From Hyperoplus lanceolatus (lineage: Eukaryota; Chordata; Actinopteri; Uranoscopiformes; Ammodytidae): a DNA stretch of 64,000 nucleotides. Below are positions 38,472 to 49,816 of this stretch, one piece after another. A model generated the notes under the pieces. That model was not told the DNA's origin, did not search any database, and saw only the letters and a program-made list of their open reading frames with translations. A program made the position numbers and the translations under genes. Numbering within the stretch: the stretch's first letter is position 1; every line of letters starts with the position of its first letter. The stretch covers positions 9,524,001-9,588,000 of the forward strand of contig CM049403.1 of assembly GCA_026929865.2 (NCBI GenBank), given 5' to 3'.

Positions 38472-41400
38472 TGGTGAGCGTATCAGCTTTCCCAATGCTG
38501 TTCCGGGCATACAGGTGGATGAACAAATAAATGCTCCCTAACAACACGCGCTGACAACGTTGTAACATGCAAAGCAGAGAGCAGAACAGACCGGAATGTC
38601 TTTGGAAATATAGGAGTCAAAATGATGATTAATTTGTACAATGCATCTCATTTCCATCCCAAAAGAACACAGCGCTTCATTCCAATCCGCATGTGCACTG
38701 TGCATTTTTTGTTGTTGTCTTTTTTCTAAAAAGCGCACAACCATGCTGTGCTCTCTTATTTCTTCTTTTTTTTTATAGGAGCTTTATCCTCTCATGTCCT
38801 CACCAATTATCATGTTATATCTCATCTGTTCAGCCCGTACAAAGACAGAAATTATGATGTTTTTTGTTTTGTTTTGTTTGAAGGGAGGTTACAGGCTGAA
38901 CTATTTCTTGGACGGTTGTCTGGCAACCTCGCAGTGACAATAAGGCTCCGGAGAGATCACTGGCCTGCACACAATATGTGGAATTATTCCTTTAAAGGAT
39001 TGAAATGATCTGCATGGAACAACTTCATTATACATTTAACCGTATCATGAGCGTCACTGAGGAAATATGTTCTTTTTCTTCCTTTTTTTTTTTTTTTTTT
39101 TTTACAGGGAAATCATTAGCTGCGAGACATGTGCTCAGAAAATATATATACACGTGACAGTAAACTGCCGTCTGATTGCTGATTGCAGGTCTGATACGAT
39201 GGGAGAGGGATTGAAACCCTTGGAGAAACTGTGATGTTCTCATTTACATAATCTTTTTTAAAATTGTCAATATATTGCTCCTCTTAGAAGGTTGAGCATT
39301 TCTTTCACAGCAATCGTTCTCTAGAATCACTGACTGCACCTTTAGATGAGCAACGAAAGCTTCATTTTTGAAGCTATATCACAGAGTCCTCATTGATACT
39401 TCTACAAACATGCTGGGATAACAACTATGATGGGGCTTAGTCTTATTTTACAGCTTTGTGAAAAAAATAAATATATAAGCTATTTACATGATTTAGTAAG
39501 AGTAAAAAAAAAAGATAAAAAGGGTGACATATGACCAACGTCCAAACCTCTGACTTGTGTGTTTGCTCTACTACACTTCAGGGAAACCTTGACGTCTTGG
39601 TTATTGGCTTCAGGAGATGCATGCTGATGGATTTCTGATGCTTCTCAAAAAGCGCCACGGAGCTGACAGATATCCTGCTGTGCTCTCCTTTTACACTAAA
39701 TCGTTTCCATAAAGAAGCAGGAACGGACTGTTCTGTTCTAACAGAAACAAATTGCTGCTCACATGCACTCACACGTCTTGACAAAGATGAAGTGATATAA
39801 TTTTTATGCAAGTCAAGTCATTTTAGTCATTTTATTCGGCATTTGAAACGTTTTGAAGACTAGAGAGAAATTCCACTCAGATTTGGCATCAGGCTTTTTA
39901 GAGCCTCTGGAAACCTGGTCTTAAATATCAAAAATAAATATTTTTAACAACGTTGGGTGTCTCAAAAAGATTTAAAAAAAAAATCTGATTCAAAATAAAA
40001 TGTTATAAAGATTATAAAACTTAATCAAAACACAAGGAGGTATTTTACCGTGCTCTAGACCATTTCACAGGGCTGTGTGGGCGTGCTTGTATCAAACGGT
40101 CTTCATGGTAACAGCCGTTGTTTTTATAGAATGTTCGGGCAGAGAAATGCACTGTAATCCGGCATTTCATAGTGGCCATAAATGCAGTTCCTATTGACTG
40201 GAGTAACTGAACTACATTTTCATTTTATAAGAATGTTATGGGTTTGCGATGGGTATTCCAGGTATTATGCGAGGTCTCAGGCCTTGCTAGGGAAACAAGT
40301 TTTTGTTTGTTAAAAAGTTTATATTTTGACTGCAAAAAATATAAATATATAAATATATATATATATGATATAAATATAAAATATAAATGATTGGTCAAAT
40401 TATTATTTTCTTTAGTAAGTGACTATGGTATAAGCAGGTAAATGCCCTCCGAAGTGTCAAATTATCAGGAATTTATGGACGACGTGAAGGCAAGAACTGT
40501 CCGACGCGCATAAACTAGATGTAAATGTGACAGATTACATATTTAAAGTAGTTGAAATAGCATGACAGTCATGGATGACATACTCAACTGTAACAGTTTA
40601 TCTCTCTATCCTGTAAACTAGAGCTCCAGGTCTTTCAACGAGAAGAAGGATTTGTTCCCGAGAGCTCTTTGATTGGATAAACGACCTATGTGAGCAGGGC
40701 CGACGGACTGGGTAGAAAAGTGATACAGTCGTGGGGGGGCCCAAGGCAGAGGGGGGCCCATCATTTTTTTTTTTTTTTTAACAAGCTAAATGTGTGGCCC
40801 CGATCTTTGAAGGCCCTGAACAATGCCATTCCAAAAAAAGAAATAATTGATTGGCTCGTGATAGGCCCCTGACCCTTGCAAGGAGATCAAGGGCCTGTGC
40901 ATGACTAAGCCATGTATGCGGGAGAGTAAGCAGGAGCAAGCCAACATTGAATTGAACTGGTGGCGAAAATAAACGCAGCGATGTTTCTATGGGGATATTT
41001 AGCTGTACAGAAATAAGTGCTGGCAAAGATAGGACAGTTTAAGACTCCACATCACTGTGGCAACACAACCTATCTATCAGCTCAGACAGCGCAAAGAAAA
41101 GTCTGATGAATACATGAGAGTGATGGCCCCTGCAAGTTTCAGTAAGTTTAAAGAAGTGCCACACTGTTACTGCCTTTGAAATGCATTTCGACATTTTAAG
41201 GGGAAAACACATTGTATTTATTATTTCAACTATTGAGTTATTTGTAGAACAGCATGCTAGTGTAGGCCAACAAGATTGATTTTCTGAATTTTCAATGCTG
41301 CTTTATTTTTATGTTTTAAATTGGGAAAGACATGTTCCAAAACAACCTGTATTTAAAAAGAAATCAAGCAAGTAGGCTAATAATAACCATTAATTAATTA

Positions 41401-42588
41401 TAGGCTATCGCATCACAGTAGGCCTATTGTCCACAATAATCACAGCCCCCCATCCATAAAGGAACTTTAAAAAGTTTAATTTGCACTTGATGTGCCTACA
41501 CCAGTGTATGGTCTATTATTTGTACTTATTGTGTCTGCATAGTATTGCACAAAAACAGTAGAAGTTTTCTTTAATTGTGTTTTGCACTGTCTGTAAAATT
41601 ATACTTGCACATAGCAAACAAAATTGCACATCTGTATTCAAATAAACAGTTGTTTATTTCTATAGTGCGCATTGGCATCTTTGAGCAAAATACCCCCAAA
41701 ATTTTCGCCTCCTGTGACCCTGCCCAGTGACCACCTTGACTAAGACATAAAATGGGGGAAACACCGGTAAAAGTAATGATTTGGTCATTCATCAGATGAA
41801 ATATTGTGGAGTTGTCTGGCTCAGAGAGACATGTGTATTGTAAGACGGCTTTTCAGGGGGCCCATCAGGACTTTTTGTATAGGGGCCCAGAATTTGGTGC
41901 TACGCCCCTGTATGTGAGAACTGGGAAATATAAAAAAAGCATCAATCAACACATTTTTAAATGATGTTGAAGAGACATGCACAACAAAAAGAGACTGTTA
42001 AACGTCCATGTAAGAACAAACATGACCTCCCAACGAAAAGAAAAACTAAAAAGAACCCTCATTGACTAACATTTAATGTGCTTGCTCTGTAATTGTCTGA
42101 AAAAGGCTAGCCAATCACAGTGGAGGACGAGTCAGAACTGTTGACTGTGAGGGAAAGGTAAGAGCCTTTTCTCGAGGGCAGGCAAGCTTTCAGATGCACA
42201 CAGAGGCCCGTCTGAGTTACATAATCTCCAAGAAAAGAGAGTTTATTATGGAGGAGGCTCTTACAGTGAACAACTTTCTCTGTGCTGTGCTGACGCAATG
42301 CTGGACAGGAACAAAAGCAGCACAGGGCCAGAGGTCACCGGCTAAACCCGTTACTGTCACACCATGAATGCAACAAAAAAAAAAAAAAATCTAAAAAACT
42401 TAAATAAAACATGAGGGAAACCAGCTGTGTGTGTAATGATGAACAATGATGACTAGATAGTAAGCCAGCCTCTCTTAGGTGTGCGGGGGAATAGAGATAT
42501 GTAGTTAAGAGCCATGATGGTAAATGGAAGTAGACGTGTGTGTGAATAGAATATACACGTTGAATTAAATTGCCATGCAAAAAGTGGG

Positions 42589-42628
<40 letters not shown>

Positions 42629-42811
42629 TTTTATATTTATGCTAATGTATTAGAGTGTCTTAGACCTGGTGAACCCCATCGCTGGCTGTGTAGACGGAGC
42701 GCAGCTGCTTGAGGTGGTCTCTGGCGTGGCTCAACCCCTTCAGGGTCTCAAACATGTCCTCCATAGCCGAATGGGCTCTCTCAATGCTCAGCTCCTCGGG
42801 ATTGGCACAAC
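26932..42811 (-). CDS. scfd2: Sec1 family domain-containing protein 2, last four exons
   Basis: SCFD2 is a Sec1/Munc18-like protein linked by family to vesicle tethering and fusion; its own role is poorly defined. Minus-strand exons 42811-42666, 36251-36117, 29291-29172 and 27024-26932 have GT-AG borders and fit in frame (2 completing bases, then phases 0, 0, 0) to the stop TGA at 26934-26932. The product reads CANPEELSIERAHSAMED...GVHQ, ASYCPFLRQILEEVFHPDRL...MSGGLTDLLKTGFSMFMK, VSRPHPSDNPLLLLFLVGGV...KPGTQ, VLVLSTRLLRPTDIPELLFA...PEMGV. This aligns throughout with the vertebrate SCFD2 C-terminus (about 163 of roughly 680 residues). The large 5' exons were not found up to 64000. The gene converges on rasl11b, with stops 2.7 kb apart. 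Confidence 0.94.
27025..29171 (-). other. scfd2 last intron
   Basis: About 2.1 kb with little obvious repeat content; no other gene. It could hold conserved non-coding elements, which only a cross-species alignment would show. Confidence 0.6.
29172..29291 (-). CDS. scfd2: scfd2 penultimate exon
   Basis: 120 bp, 40 codons from VSRPHPSDNP to ATHKPGTQ; acceptor CCATAG, donor GTGAGC. LLFLVGGVTPSE is the conserved Sec1-like strand and turn. Confidence 0.96.
29534..29888. mobile_element. mariner/Tc1-type MITE
   Basis: Ends CAGGTGAAACTCAATAAAAT and TAATATAAGTTTCACCTG are inverted, with TA on both sides (29532-29533, 29889-29890). 355 bp, AT-rich, no coding capacity. Confidence 0.8.
29959..30012. 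repeat. (CA)n microsatellite
   Basis: About 54 bp of CA, followed by short CATA repeats. Confidence 0.95.
30687..30734. repeat. (TTC)n microsatellite
   Basis: Sixteen-unit pyrimidine trinucleotide tract; purine/pyrimidine asymmetry could allow triplex structure. Confidence 0.95.
31004..32061. mobile_element. Non-autonomous hAT element A
   Basis: Ends CAGGGGTTCTCAAACTTTTG and GCACTTTGAGAACCACTG are inverted repeats. They are flanked by an 8-bp target duplication, ATCTAAAT (30996-31003) and ATCTAAAG (32062-32069), with one mismatch. About 1.06 kb, no transposase frame. Typical Charlie-like hAT ends. Confidence 0.85.
32615..33445. mobile_element. TTAA-flanked long-inverted-repeat element with nested SINE
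   Basis: Ends TTAAAGGGATAGTTCAGCAT and the complement of ATACTGAACTATCCCTTTAA. Inverted similarity continues inward for several hundred bases: CCTTATGGAGTTGGC near 32894 pairs with GCCATCTCCATAAGG near 33363. The left arm is split by a SINE. Confidence 0.75.
32644..32840 (-). mobile_element. tRNA-derived SINE, family 2 (copy 2, nested)
   Basis: Minus-strand head with A box TGGTGTAGTGG and a B-box-like GGTTCAAATCC, then the shared body. Imperfect direct repeats CAGCATTTTTTAA (left) and CAGTATTTTTGAA (right) flank it inside the host element, so the target duplication is visible. A C-run at 32819-32842 borders the head. Confidence 0.8.
33442..34068. mobile_element. TTAA-flanked MITE with CCCATTGATGAC ends
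   Basis: Ends TTAACCCATTGATGACGGC and the complement of TAGTCATCAATGGGTTAA, each at TTAA (33442-33445 and 34065-34068). The CCC-start is typical of piggyBac termini. Contains A/T-rich low-complexity DNA, no transposase. Confidence 0.8.
34867..35035 (-). mobile_element. tRNA-derived SINE, family 2 (copy 3)
   Basis: Minus strand: A box TGGTGTAGTGG, B-box-like GGTCGAATCC, then a body ending in TTAAAAATGCC. The fragment just upstream (34757-34860) resembles one end of a further miniature element. Confidence 0.75.
35036..36116 (-). other. scfd2 intron segment, nothing firm
   Basis: No supported element. A Cys-containing frame at 35303-35554 was considered and not accepted as a gene. Confidence 0.45.
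36117..36251 (-). CDS. scfd2: scfd2 exon, third from last
   Basis: 135 bp, 45 codons from ASYCPFLRQILEEVF to LLKTGFSMFMK; acceptor TTTTCAG, donor GTCAGA. CPDIEHMSGGLTDLLKTGF is highly typical of the family. Confidence 0.96.
36375..36408. repeat. (TG)n microsatellite
   Basis: Pure TG tract of about 34 bp, just upstream (in gene direction) of an scfd2 exon. Confidence 0.95.
36940..37260. repeat. Probable degenerate interspersed repeat
   Basis: Recurrent TTACATTA / TATTACGTTAT / TATTACATAATTGG words suggest a decayed transposon. No clean ends or target duplication found. Confidence 0.35.
38365..38469. repeat. (CA)n with CG-variant units
   Basis: A CGCACGCA-rich leader grades into about 70 bp of pure CA. 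A smaller CA run lies at 38171-38193. Confidence 0.95.
40695..41910. mobile_element. Non-autonomous hAT element B
   Basis: Starts CAGGGCCGACGGACTGGGTA and ends GGTGCTACGCCCCTG, whose complement begins CAGGGGCGTAG. The perfect 8-bp target duplication TATGTGAG (40687-40694 and 41911-41918) fixes the limits. 1216 bp, no transposase frame; GGGGCCC-rich ends. Confidence 0.85.
41919..42665 (-). other. scfd2 intron segment
   Basis: Contains an A-run near 42375 and a (TG)n tract at 42590-42622 immediately before the weak donor of the neighbouring exon. No other gene. Confidence 0.6.
42666..42811 (-). CDS. scfd2: scfd2 exon, fourth from last
   Basis: 146 bp: two bases finishing a codon, then 48 codons CANPEELSIE to ASDGVHQ. 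Acceptor TTGTCAG; donor GTCTAA is weak but GT-compliant. Confidence 0.9.
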
Positions 42812-44114
42812 CTGACAACACACAAGTAAAGACACACTCTCTTAGTACATGACAAAAGAAAAGTTACATAATCCAGAGAATGTCTCTAGAGACTCTGACA
42901 AGACAGAGAGAGAATCCAAGGGCAATTGTGTTTGTGAAAGTGCACATAAAATCCCAAACAAGGCCCCACTGTTCTGCCAAACTGAGTGTAGAACAAGAAA
43001 GCTAAACACGCAAGAAAATATTTGCATCTGCAAAAAAAAAAATAATAATAATACGGGTAATTTTCTCAGCTGGGTGTGCAGTGAAACCAATTATCAAAGT
43101 TAACGCATGGCAGCGAGCGGACAAGAGCTGCTTTTATCCGAGCAGAAAACTGCCGTCTAATCAAAAGCTAATGTTCCCCTCCTCTTGTAAAGAAGTGCGT
43201 AGGGAAGCAAAAAAGCTTGCTGTGAAATAAAAAACCCTTAAAATGACAGAGCGTCAAATAAAAAAAAGGAGAGGAACAGAGTGTGTTTGTGTGTTGGGGT
43301 TTTCTGGAAGAAAGAGCGTAAATAATGTCAAAGTGAAGTCAACCGAGAGAGAAAGTGAAGGAGGATAGAGGAATGGTTGGCCAAGCCGGCAGTTTTAACA
43401 GCGCTGCAGTGCTGGCAAAGCAAAGGCAGGTTCGCCTGGCACCTGCACTTCCCCCTCGAGCTGCCTCAGGAATGCAGCTGCTTTTGTCAGCTGTGTGTTA
43501 CAGATGATACAAAACGCACACCTGAAATCTACATCAGCACAGCTCATAAAGCATATAGGCATAAATCAGTGCTGCAAATCAGCACATTTATGTAAGATGG
43601 TTATTTTGCTTTTTTTTTGCTGAGTAATGCAGGGAAACTGATACATTTTCAGAAGAATAATTCCATGTTCTTCGCAGCCTATGGCAAAGTTGCATGGACT
43701 GGATCCTTAAGCTCCCACTTCCTCCCAGTCAGAAGCTGTGAACCTGGTGCTAGAATAAGAAGATTAAAGCTACAGGAGCCACTTCACGTCCTCTCAGGGC
43801 ACCGTTGCTCCACTCTGCAAATATGACAAGTATACAGGACCTCTCTACACTGGCTTATGTCAATGATCGTTATATTAGATGTATTGTAGCAGAATTATCG
43901 GAGAGGAAAACAGATCTTGTATGCTTTTTTAAAAGTTTCTACCTTTAAAAACAAGACATGTAGCAAAAGAAAACTTGATATAGGTATAAAACAACTTACA
44001 GAATACCATATAATGATGACATGCATGTTAACCTGATTAAAACATGGTCATTTGAAACTGAAAACTGTGTCATCCCAATCGCTCACTGTTAAGCCTCAAT
44101 TGCTCTCAGTCAGA

Positions 44115-44269
44115 CCTTAGCTCAGTTAGTAGGGCGTCCCCCCCGGGCCGGGCCCAGCAGCAGACCCGGGTTCGATTCCCGCCCCTTGGTCGTTCTCTGC
44201 AGGTCACTCCCCTCTCTGCCCCATTTCACCTCTGTCTCTCTGCACTATCAATAAAGCATAAAAATGCCA
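44115..44269 (+). mobile_element. tRNA-derived SINE, family 2 body with a different head
   Basis: Plus strand: A-box region TTAGCTCAGTTAGTAGGGCG and a perfect B box GGTTCGATTCC. The body CACTCCCCTCTCTGCCCCAT and tail ATAAAGCATAAAAATGCC are those of the three minus-strand copies. Confidence 0.8.
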
Positions 44270-45469
44270 ATTTTTTTATTTTATTTTTTAAATAAAGAAG
44301 CTTGCTGGAATTGCCAGCCACTTGAGCTTTGATTAGACTAATTAGGCTAGACTCAAACAGGTTATGCATGACTTCTGACACCACAGGGTTACCGACAAAA
44401 CCCCGGAAACTCAAGTAGAGCACTTACTTCAAGATTACATAACTACGTCAGAGCTCACACTTAATATCTAGACACATAAATTGGGAGTAATACGACGTGT
44501 AAAAAACTCCCATCGTGCACACTGATATACGCCGACTGTAAAACACTGTTAAAAAGGGTGCACTATATCACTATATCACCTCCTCCTCTGGCTGTGAGGA
44601 AAATATATCCATTTCTAGGCTGAAATGTGACCTTCATAAATACTTTGCTCCATTTTTATTATGTTGAGGAATACATCAACGTCGGCACGGTTAGATAACG
44701 TACACACGAACAGCTTGACTCTGTCAGGCATTAATCTCTGTTATTTGTTCTGCTAGGTCCTTTTCCTTCCCATATAGCTTACATCAAATTGAGCACGGCC
44801 GGCCTTTGTTTTGAGTTGCTGTATTGAGGAATGTGAAAGTGTCTGGGCCCCAGCGGTTTTGCTCTCCTTGCGTTGCCCTGGCTGAGAGGCAAACTCTAAA
44901 AAGGAAAAACAACAGGGGCTTTTTTTTTGGACGGAGCTGAGCGTGAAGACGTTTGTCAGATGTGGGTCTTATCTCTCCAGACGCCCGCACAGGAGAAAGG
45001 CAGAACACACTATGACTGATGTTAGTCTGAGAGCAGTTGTACTTGTATGATACAACAACATGGTTTAAAAATATACCACATGCAAATAGGTTGTACATTG
45101 TAGTCACACGATCATGACAGTAATCGTATGAAACCTGTTTGTGGCTGGAGACATTAGAAGGGTTATGTAGGAGGAGATGTGTGAATCTTTTAGGGGGCGC
45201 TTGCGTGTCTGCCATTTGAGGAGGCTGCTTGACTTGTTGCCAAAGCATACAGTGTAGTAGGCCCAGGGCAAGGTCTGGGGCTGTCACGGGCTGTTGGATG
45301 CTCCTCTCCTCCCTCCCCCAACCTCCCTCAGAGGCACTCTCTGTGGTTCACACTGTAGATCCTCAGCAGGAGAAGGACCACATGCTTATCCAGAAATATT
45401 CTGCTGGGTTGAGGGCCTGAACACCTGTGTCTGAATATTTATCTCACGCGATGCCACCATGCCACCTGA

Positions 45470-45570
45470 TTCAACCATACCCACCCACCTATCCATCTAT
45501 CTATTCATGCATCCACCCTTCCATCCATCTATTTATGCATGCATTAATCCATCCATCCATCCGTCCATTT
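45470..45570. repeat. (CCAT)n-like tetranucleotide repeats
   Basis: Imperfect runs of CCATCTAT, CCATCCAT and GCATGCAT units. Confidence 0.8.
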
Positions 45571-46959
45571 ATCAAAGCAGCAGTGTCGGGAAGCTGCCTC
45601 TGAAATCATAGCTTTGCGAACTACCAATGACTTAAAACTGGAAGAAGAAGAACTAGAGCAAAGCTACCCTAGGGAGAAATCTAGTTTGATTACTTTGAAA
45701 AAATAGTTCAAACTACTTTGTATCAAATTGACAATGCACATCTGATGTGAAATTATAACAAAATATGATACAAACAAGTCACATGCCAGCAGAAAATGCC
45801 ATTGAGTTTATTGCAGGAACTTAAAAGTGCCAATTTGGTCCTCACCGGTCATACATAAACCAAAAAAATGAACATTTAAATAACATTTCACAGGGCGGGA
45901 CAGGGCTCTTCAATGGGGGTTCAATTAGAGAGGCAATGTTAAAATTCAAATAAAAATGTATTCCTTTCCTTTTATGGCCCAACAATGTTTGTAGCTGCAT
46001 TAGTTCACATAAAATGGCAAATACAAGTAAGTGAACTTCTTGAATCAATATGCAAATATGCATGATGTGGAACTGCCACAAAGCTACGGCAAAATGAAGT
46101 TAAACGACTAGTTAAATGACATCTGAGTACATTCAGAGTACCACACCACATTTAGAACACCACTGTCTGATGTCTCCCACGTGAGTCGAATTCCGGTTGG
46201 TTCATAATGAATGCCTATTCAAAGCCACCTGACTGTCTCCTGGCATTGCTTTCTGTCTTTCTCTGATTAGATTTTTGGCAGAACTGATGAGTATAAGCAT
46301 GTGTTACCAGAACAGCTCCGCGAATGCCACCTACGTCCATGCGGCTTTCCGACTTTTTATTTCACAAATAAAAGTAATAACTAAAAAAATTACTCATCAC
46401 TAACGCTGCAGAGAGAGAGAAACAGAAGAGAGAGAGAGAGAGATCGGTAAGGAGGTAGTGTATTTCGATCTCGATACAGAGACCAATAAGAGTCTATAGG
46501 CAAGAAAAGCTTGATTGAGTTTTTTTTTCTTCTTAATTAGATCTAACAGCGCCGGAGGTGAGCAATAATTACTGATACGAGAGTGGGCGTAACCCTACCT
46601 ATGCATTTCGAATACCACTGCACGCAATTGGATAGCACTGTACGACCAATCAGAGCAATGAACAAGGTGACATATTAAGCCCTGTTGGCTTAGTGAACAG
46701 TGGGGTTAACTGGTAGATTAAACTTTTGTCGTGGTCGGCCGGCAAAACAGAACATTCTTCTTTCTTCCTAATGAAAGATATGAGTGCTGTCTTCCAAATC
46801 GTTAAGTGTCGAGGCCAAAGCCGTTTCAAACTCAAACAACGTAGCCACAGCCATCTTTGTTGTTGTTTACTATCATGGCTTCGACGACACACACACAGCA
46901 CCACTGTTGTCATCCGGTAACGTCCGCCCCAGATCCCCATACATAGGGTTCTGGCCCGC

Positions 46960-47095
46960 ACATATCAGACAGAACGATTTGATTGGCTGCTGTGAATTTC
47001 CTGACATAGTTAAAGAGCTCCAATGGATCATGTCCAGACCACAAGGCTGAGCAAATCTAAATGTGCCAGCTTCAGGTCTGGATTTCCAGGCTACT
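46960..47095 (-). repeat. Fragment of an AGCCTGG-ended repeat
   Basis: The minus strand begins TAGTAGCCTGGAAATCCAG and resembles the end of the element at 48729. The other end is not seen. Confidence 0.4.
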
Positions 47096-48728
47096 ATTCT
47101 GGTCCAAAGAGAATACGATTTTATTTTCTACGATTTACATCAGATGGTGGCGATCCAGTGTGGAATGCTGGGAAGGAAAACAACTAATCTCTTTGCTTCT
47201 GTATCTCAGGATTAAAGAAAGAGAGGTGAAGGTGATTCTTTTTTTCAGAGCTAGATGCATTTCAAGTCACTCTCGCCACGCGGCTCTTTTAATGACACTG
47301 ACCAAAGCACACAGTGGAATCTTTTGATCAAACCAGTCAACTGATTTATCAAGGAGTATTTCAGAAAAAGAAAATATGAGAAAATCTGAACATTGAATAC
47401 AGTAAAAATTGTTGTACGATTGAGATCATTAAGTCAAAGCATAGGGAAGCTGAAGCAACCATGACCACAACTAGCCACGTGACAAAGTCTGACTCATTAA
47501 ACACTTTCTATTCAAATCAGATTCACAAAGACTGCAGCTGAGCTCCAGCATGTGCGTATGGTTCCCCTTAATGACAAGGGATATAATCATTAGTCATTAG
47601 TTTGACTTTGTATTCCACAAAACATGTGCCGACTGTTTTTTTTTTCTCTTGGCCCCGTGAATTTGATGGAATTATCTCCTCGTATATGCTCAGAATAACA
47701 ACTGAGAGCATGCCAAAAATAACACTTGCAATTAATATGCCAAGTTGACGGCTGGGTTGAGTCTCACACTGTTAAAGGAGTGGGATGATGAATTAGTGGC
47801 AACCTTTTTTAACTAGGAATCACTCAAACAGCCCTTTCTCAAAAGCCACTAAGGGCAACCATTCAACATGTTCCCCTTAGCCAAAAGGCTACTGACAGGG
47901 GGCCAACGAGTGTTAACCGGACACTTTCAGACACTCCACTACAGTAACAAATGGCAGCCAACTGTTGGGTCCATGGTTGTCTGAATTCCAGTGTTTAAGC
48001 CTTAAAGCCTCACTAGAGTGGCCTGCTCGAGAGAAAACACAAGACCTGTTAAGCTGGGGTCGGCTTCAGAGACACACACAGACACACTTACACAACACTC
48101 AAACGGCCTTCACTGATGTGCAACGTCATTGAGCCGCAGTGAACGCAATGTGTTTCATAAGAAAATGAAGAAGATGATTCACACACATGGCTCACACAGT
48201 AACAACCAGCAGCATGCCGGTATCTTCTGAGCTTCTATGGGAATTCACAGTGGATGAAGTGATTGATCACATGCTGAGCTGTGTGCGACATCAGCCCTGT
48301 CACTTATGAAGGGAAACTTTTGTATAGAAAGATCAAGCCACAGGCAGCATAACAGTGGAGAACAGAGGGACCTGCATGTACAGTAGTATGCTGCTTTCAT
48401 GTCAGCAGAATGGGGCTATGTTAGAGTATGGGTGGTGAACAGCGCCCTTTAGATGTTGAACTGTCTGAGATGGGGTGTGGGGACATCAAACAGTAGGAAA
48501 CCTTGTCGCCGCTAAAGGGAGTTTCCGCCAGTGTGTGTGGGTGTAATAAATGACGAGAATGGGGGTACTACACGTGCGTATTGCTAAAAGTGTATCCTAG
48601 AGCTATAGAGGGGCATGTTTGAACATATGTATGTACGTGTGCGTGTGAAAAAAAGAGTTGAAGGTGGGGACGGGTTGAAATCACAGGGTAATGTTCTGCT
48701 TGATTAAAGAGTGGCATACGCTAATTTC

Positions 48729-49103
48729 CTAGCCTGGCTCCGCCCGCCCGCCTACTTCCGGCCAAATTTTATTTTCCCTTCAGTAGTCAGTCTGGGTGTA
48801 CAGCCCATTTCCCAGTTTTGCTGGAGATTCGACAGCCGGTCCAATCAGCGAACAGAGCGAGTGGCTGAGAACGATGACGTCGAAGTCGCGCTCCAGTTTC
48901 AGTTGCCAGAAGCCGGCTCTTGACACACGTGACGACCAAACGTTATGCGATTGGTTGGCTAATCCAGAGTGGCACTGGGCAGATCCAATAGTTTTAAACT
49001 TTAACAGACACCCGCCTCCATGAGTTAACGTTTGCCAATTAAAGCACTGCCAGACCTTCTGTACAAATGAAATGAAGTACGATGGTCTGGTAGCACCAGG
49101 CTA
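48729..49103. mobile_element. Small hAT-like MITE, AGCCTGG ends
   Basis: Inverted ends CTAGCCTGGCTC and GGTAGCACCAGGCTA, flanked by the exact 8-bp repeat CTAATTTC (48721-48728 and 49104-49111). About 375 bp, GC-rich, no transposase. Confidence 0.8.
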
Positions 49104-49405
49104 CTAATTTCCCCCATCTGACTAGACTTTTAAAGTTAGGTGGTAGGCTCACACACACACACACACACATGCGCGCACAGAAACACACATAGGCAAGCAC
49201 TCGGCCTACATTGACCAAGTGTAGACCTCTATTTTAAGGTAATATAATGAAATCAAAAAAACATGAAAATGTTATCAGGATATTACTTTGATGTGCTTTA
49301 AAAGTTGCCAAGAGGGGACTTGAATCCTTGAGCGATGTGCACATATCAAAGAGGGGACTTCATTCACTGCATCTGTGTGTGTGTGTGTGGGTGTGTGCAC
49401 ACACC

Positions 49406-49518
<113 letters not shown>

Positions 49519-49773
49519 ACATTAAAATTATTACTCATCTAAATTCCTATACAGTAGATTCTCCCGGATGGCGGCTGACTCATGACCCCAGTTCTAACTG
49601 CATTAGTGAAAACTTTCTTCACTGTAAGAGAAAGAGAAGTGTGTCATGGCGCCGACCTTGGGTTCACTCTTTGATATTGTTCCTCATGATTTGTGTTTCA
49701 CCTCGCTGTCGTCTGCTATTAGCTGGACTATCAGACTGACTGAGTTTCCCTTTGATCCTGAGTAATTACAGAG

Positions 49774-49775
<2 letters not shown>

Positions 49776-49812
<37 letters not shown>
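49776..49812. repeat. (TG)n microsatellite
   Basis: About 37 bp of TG. Confidence 0.95.
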
Positions 49813-49816
<4 letters not shown>

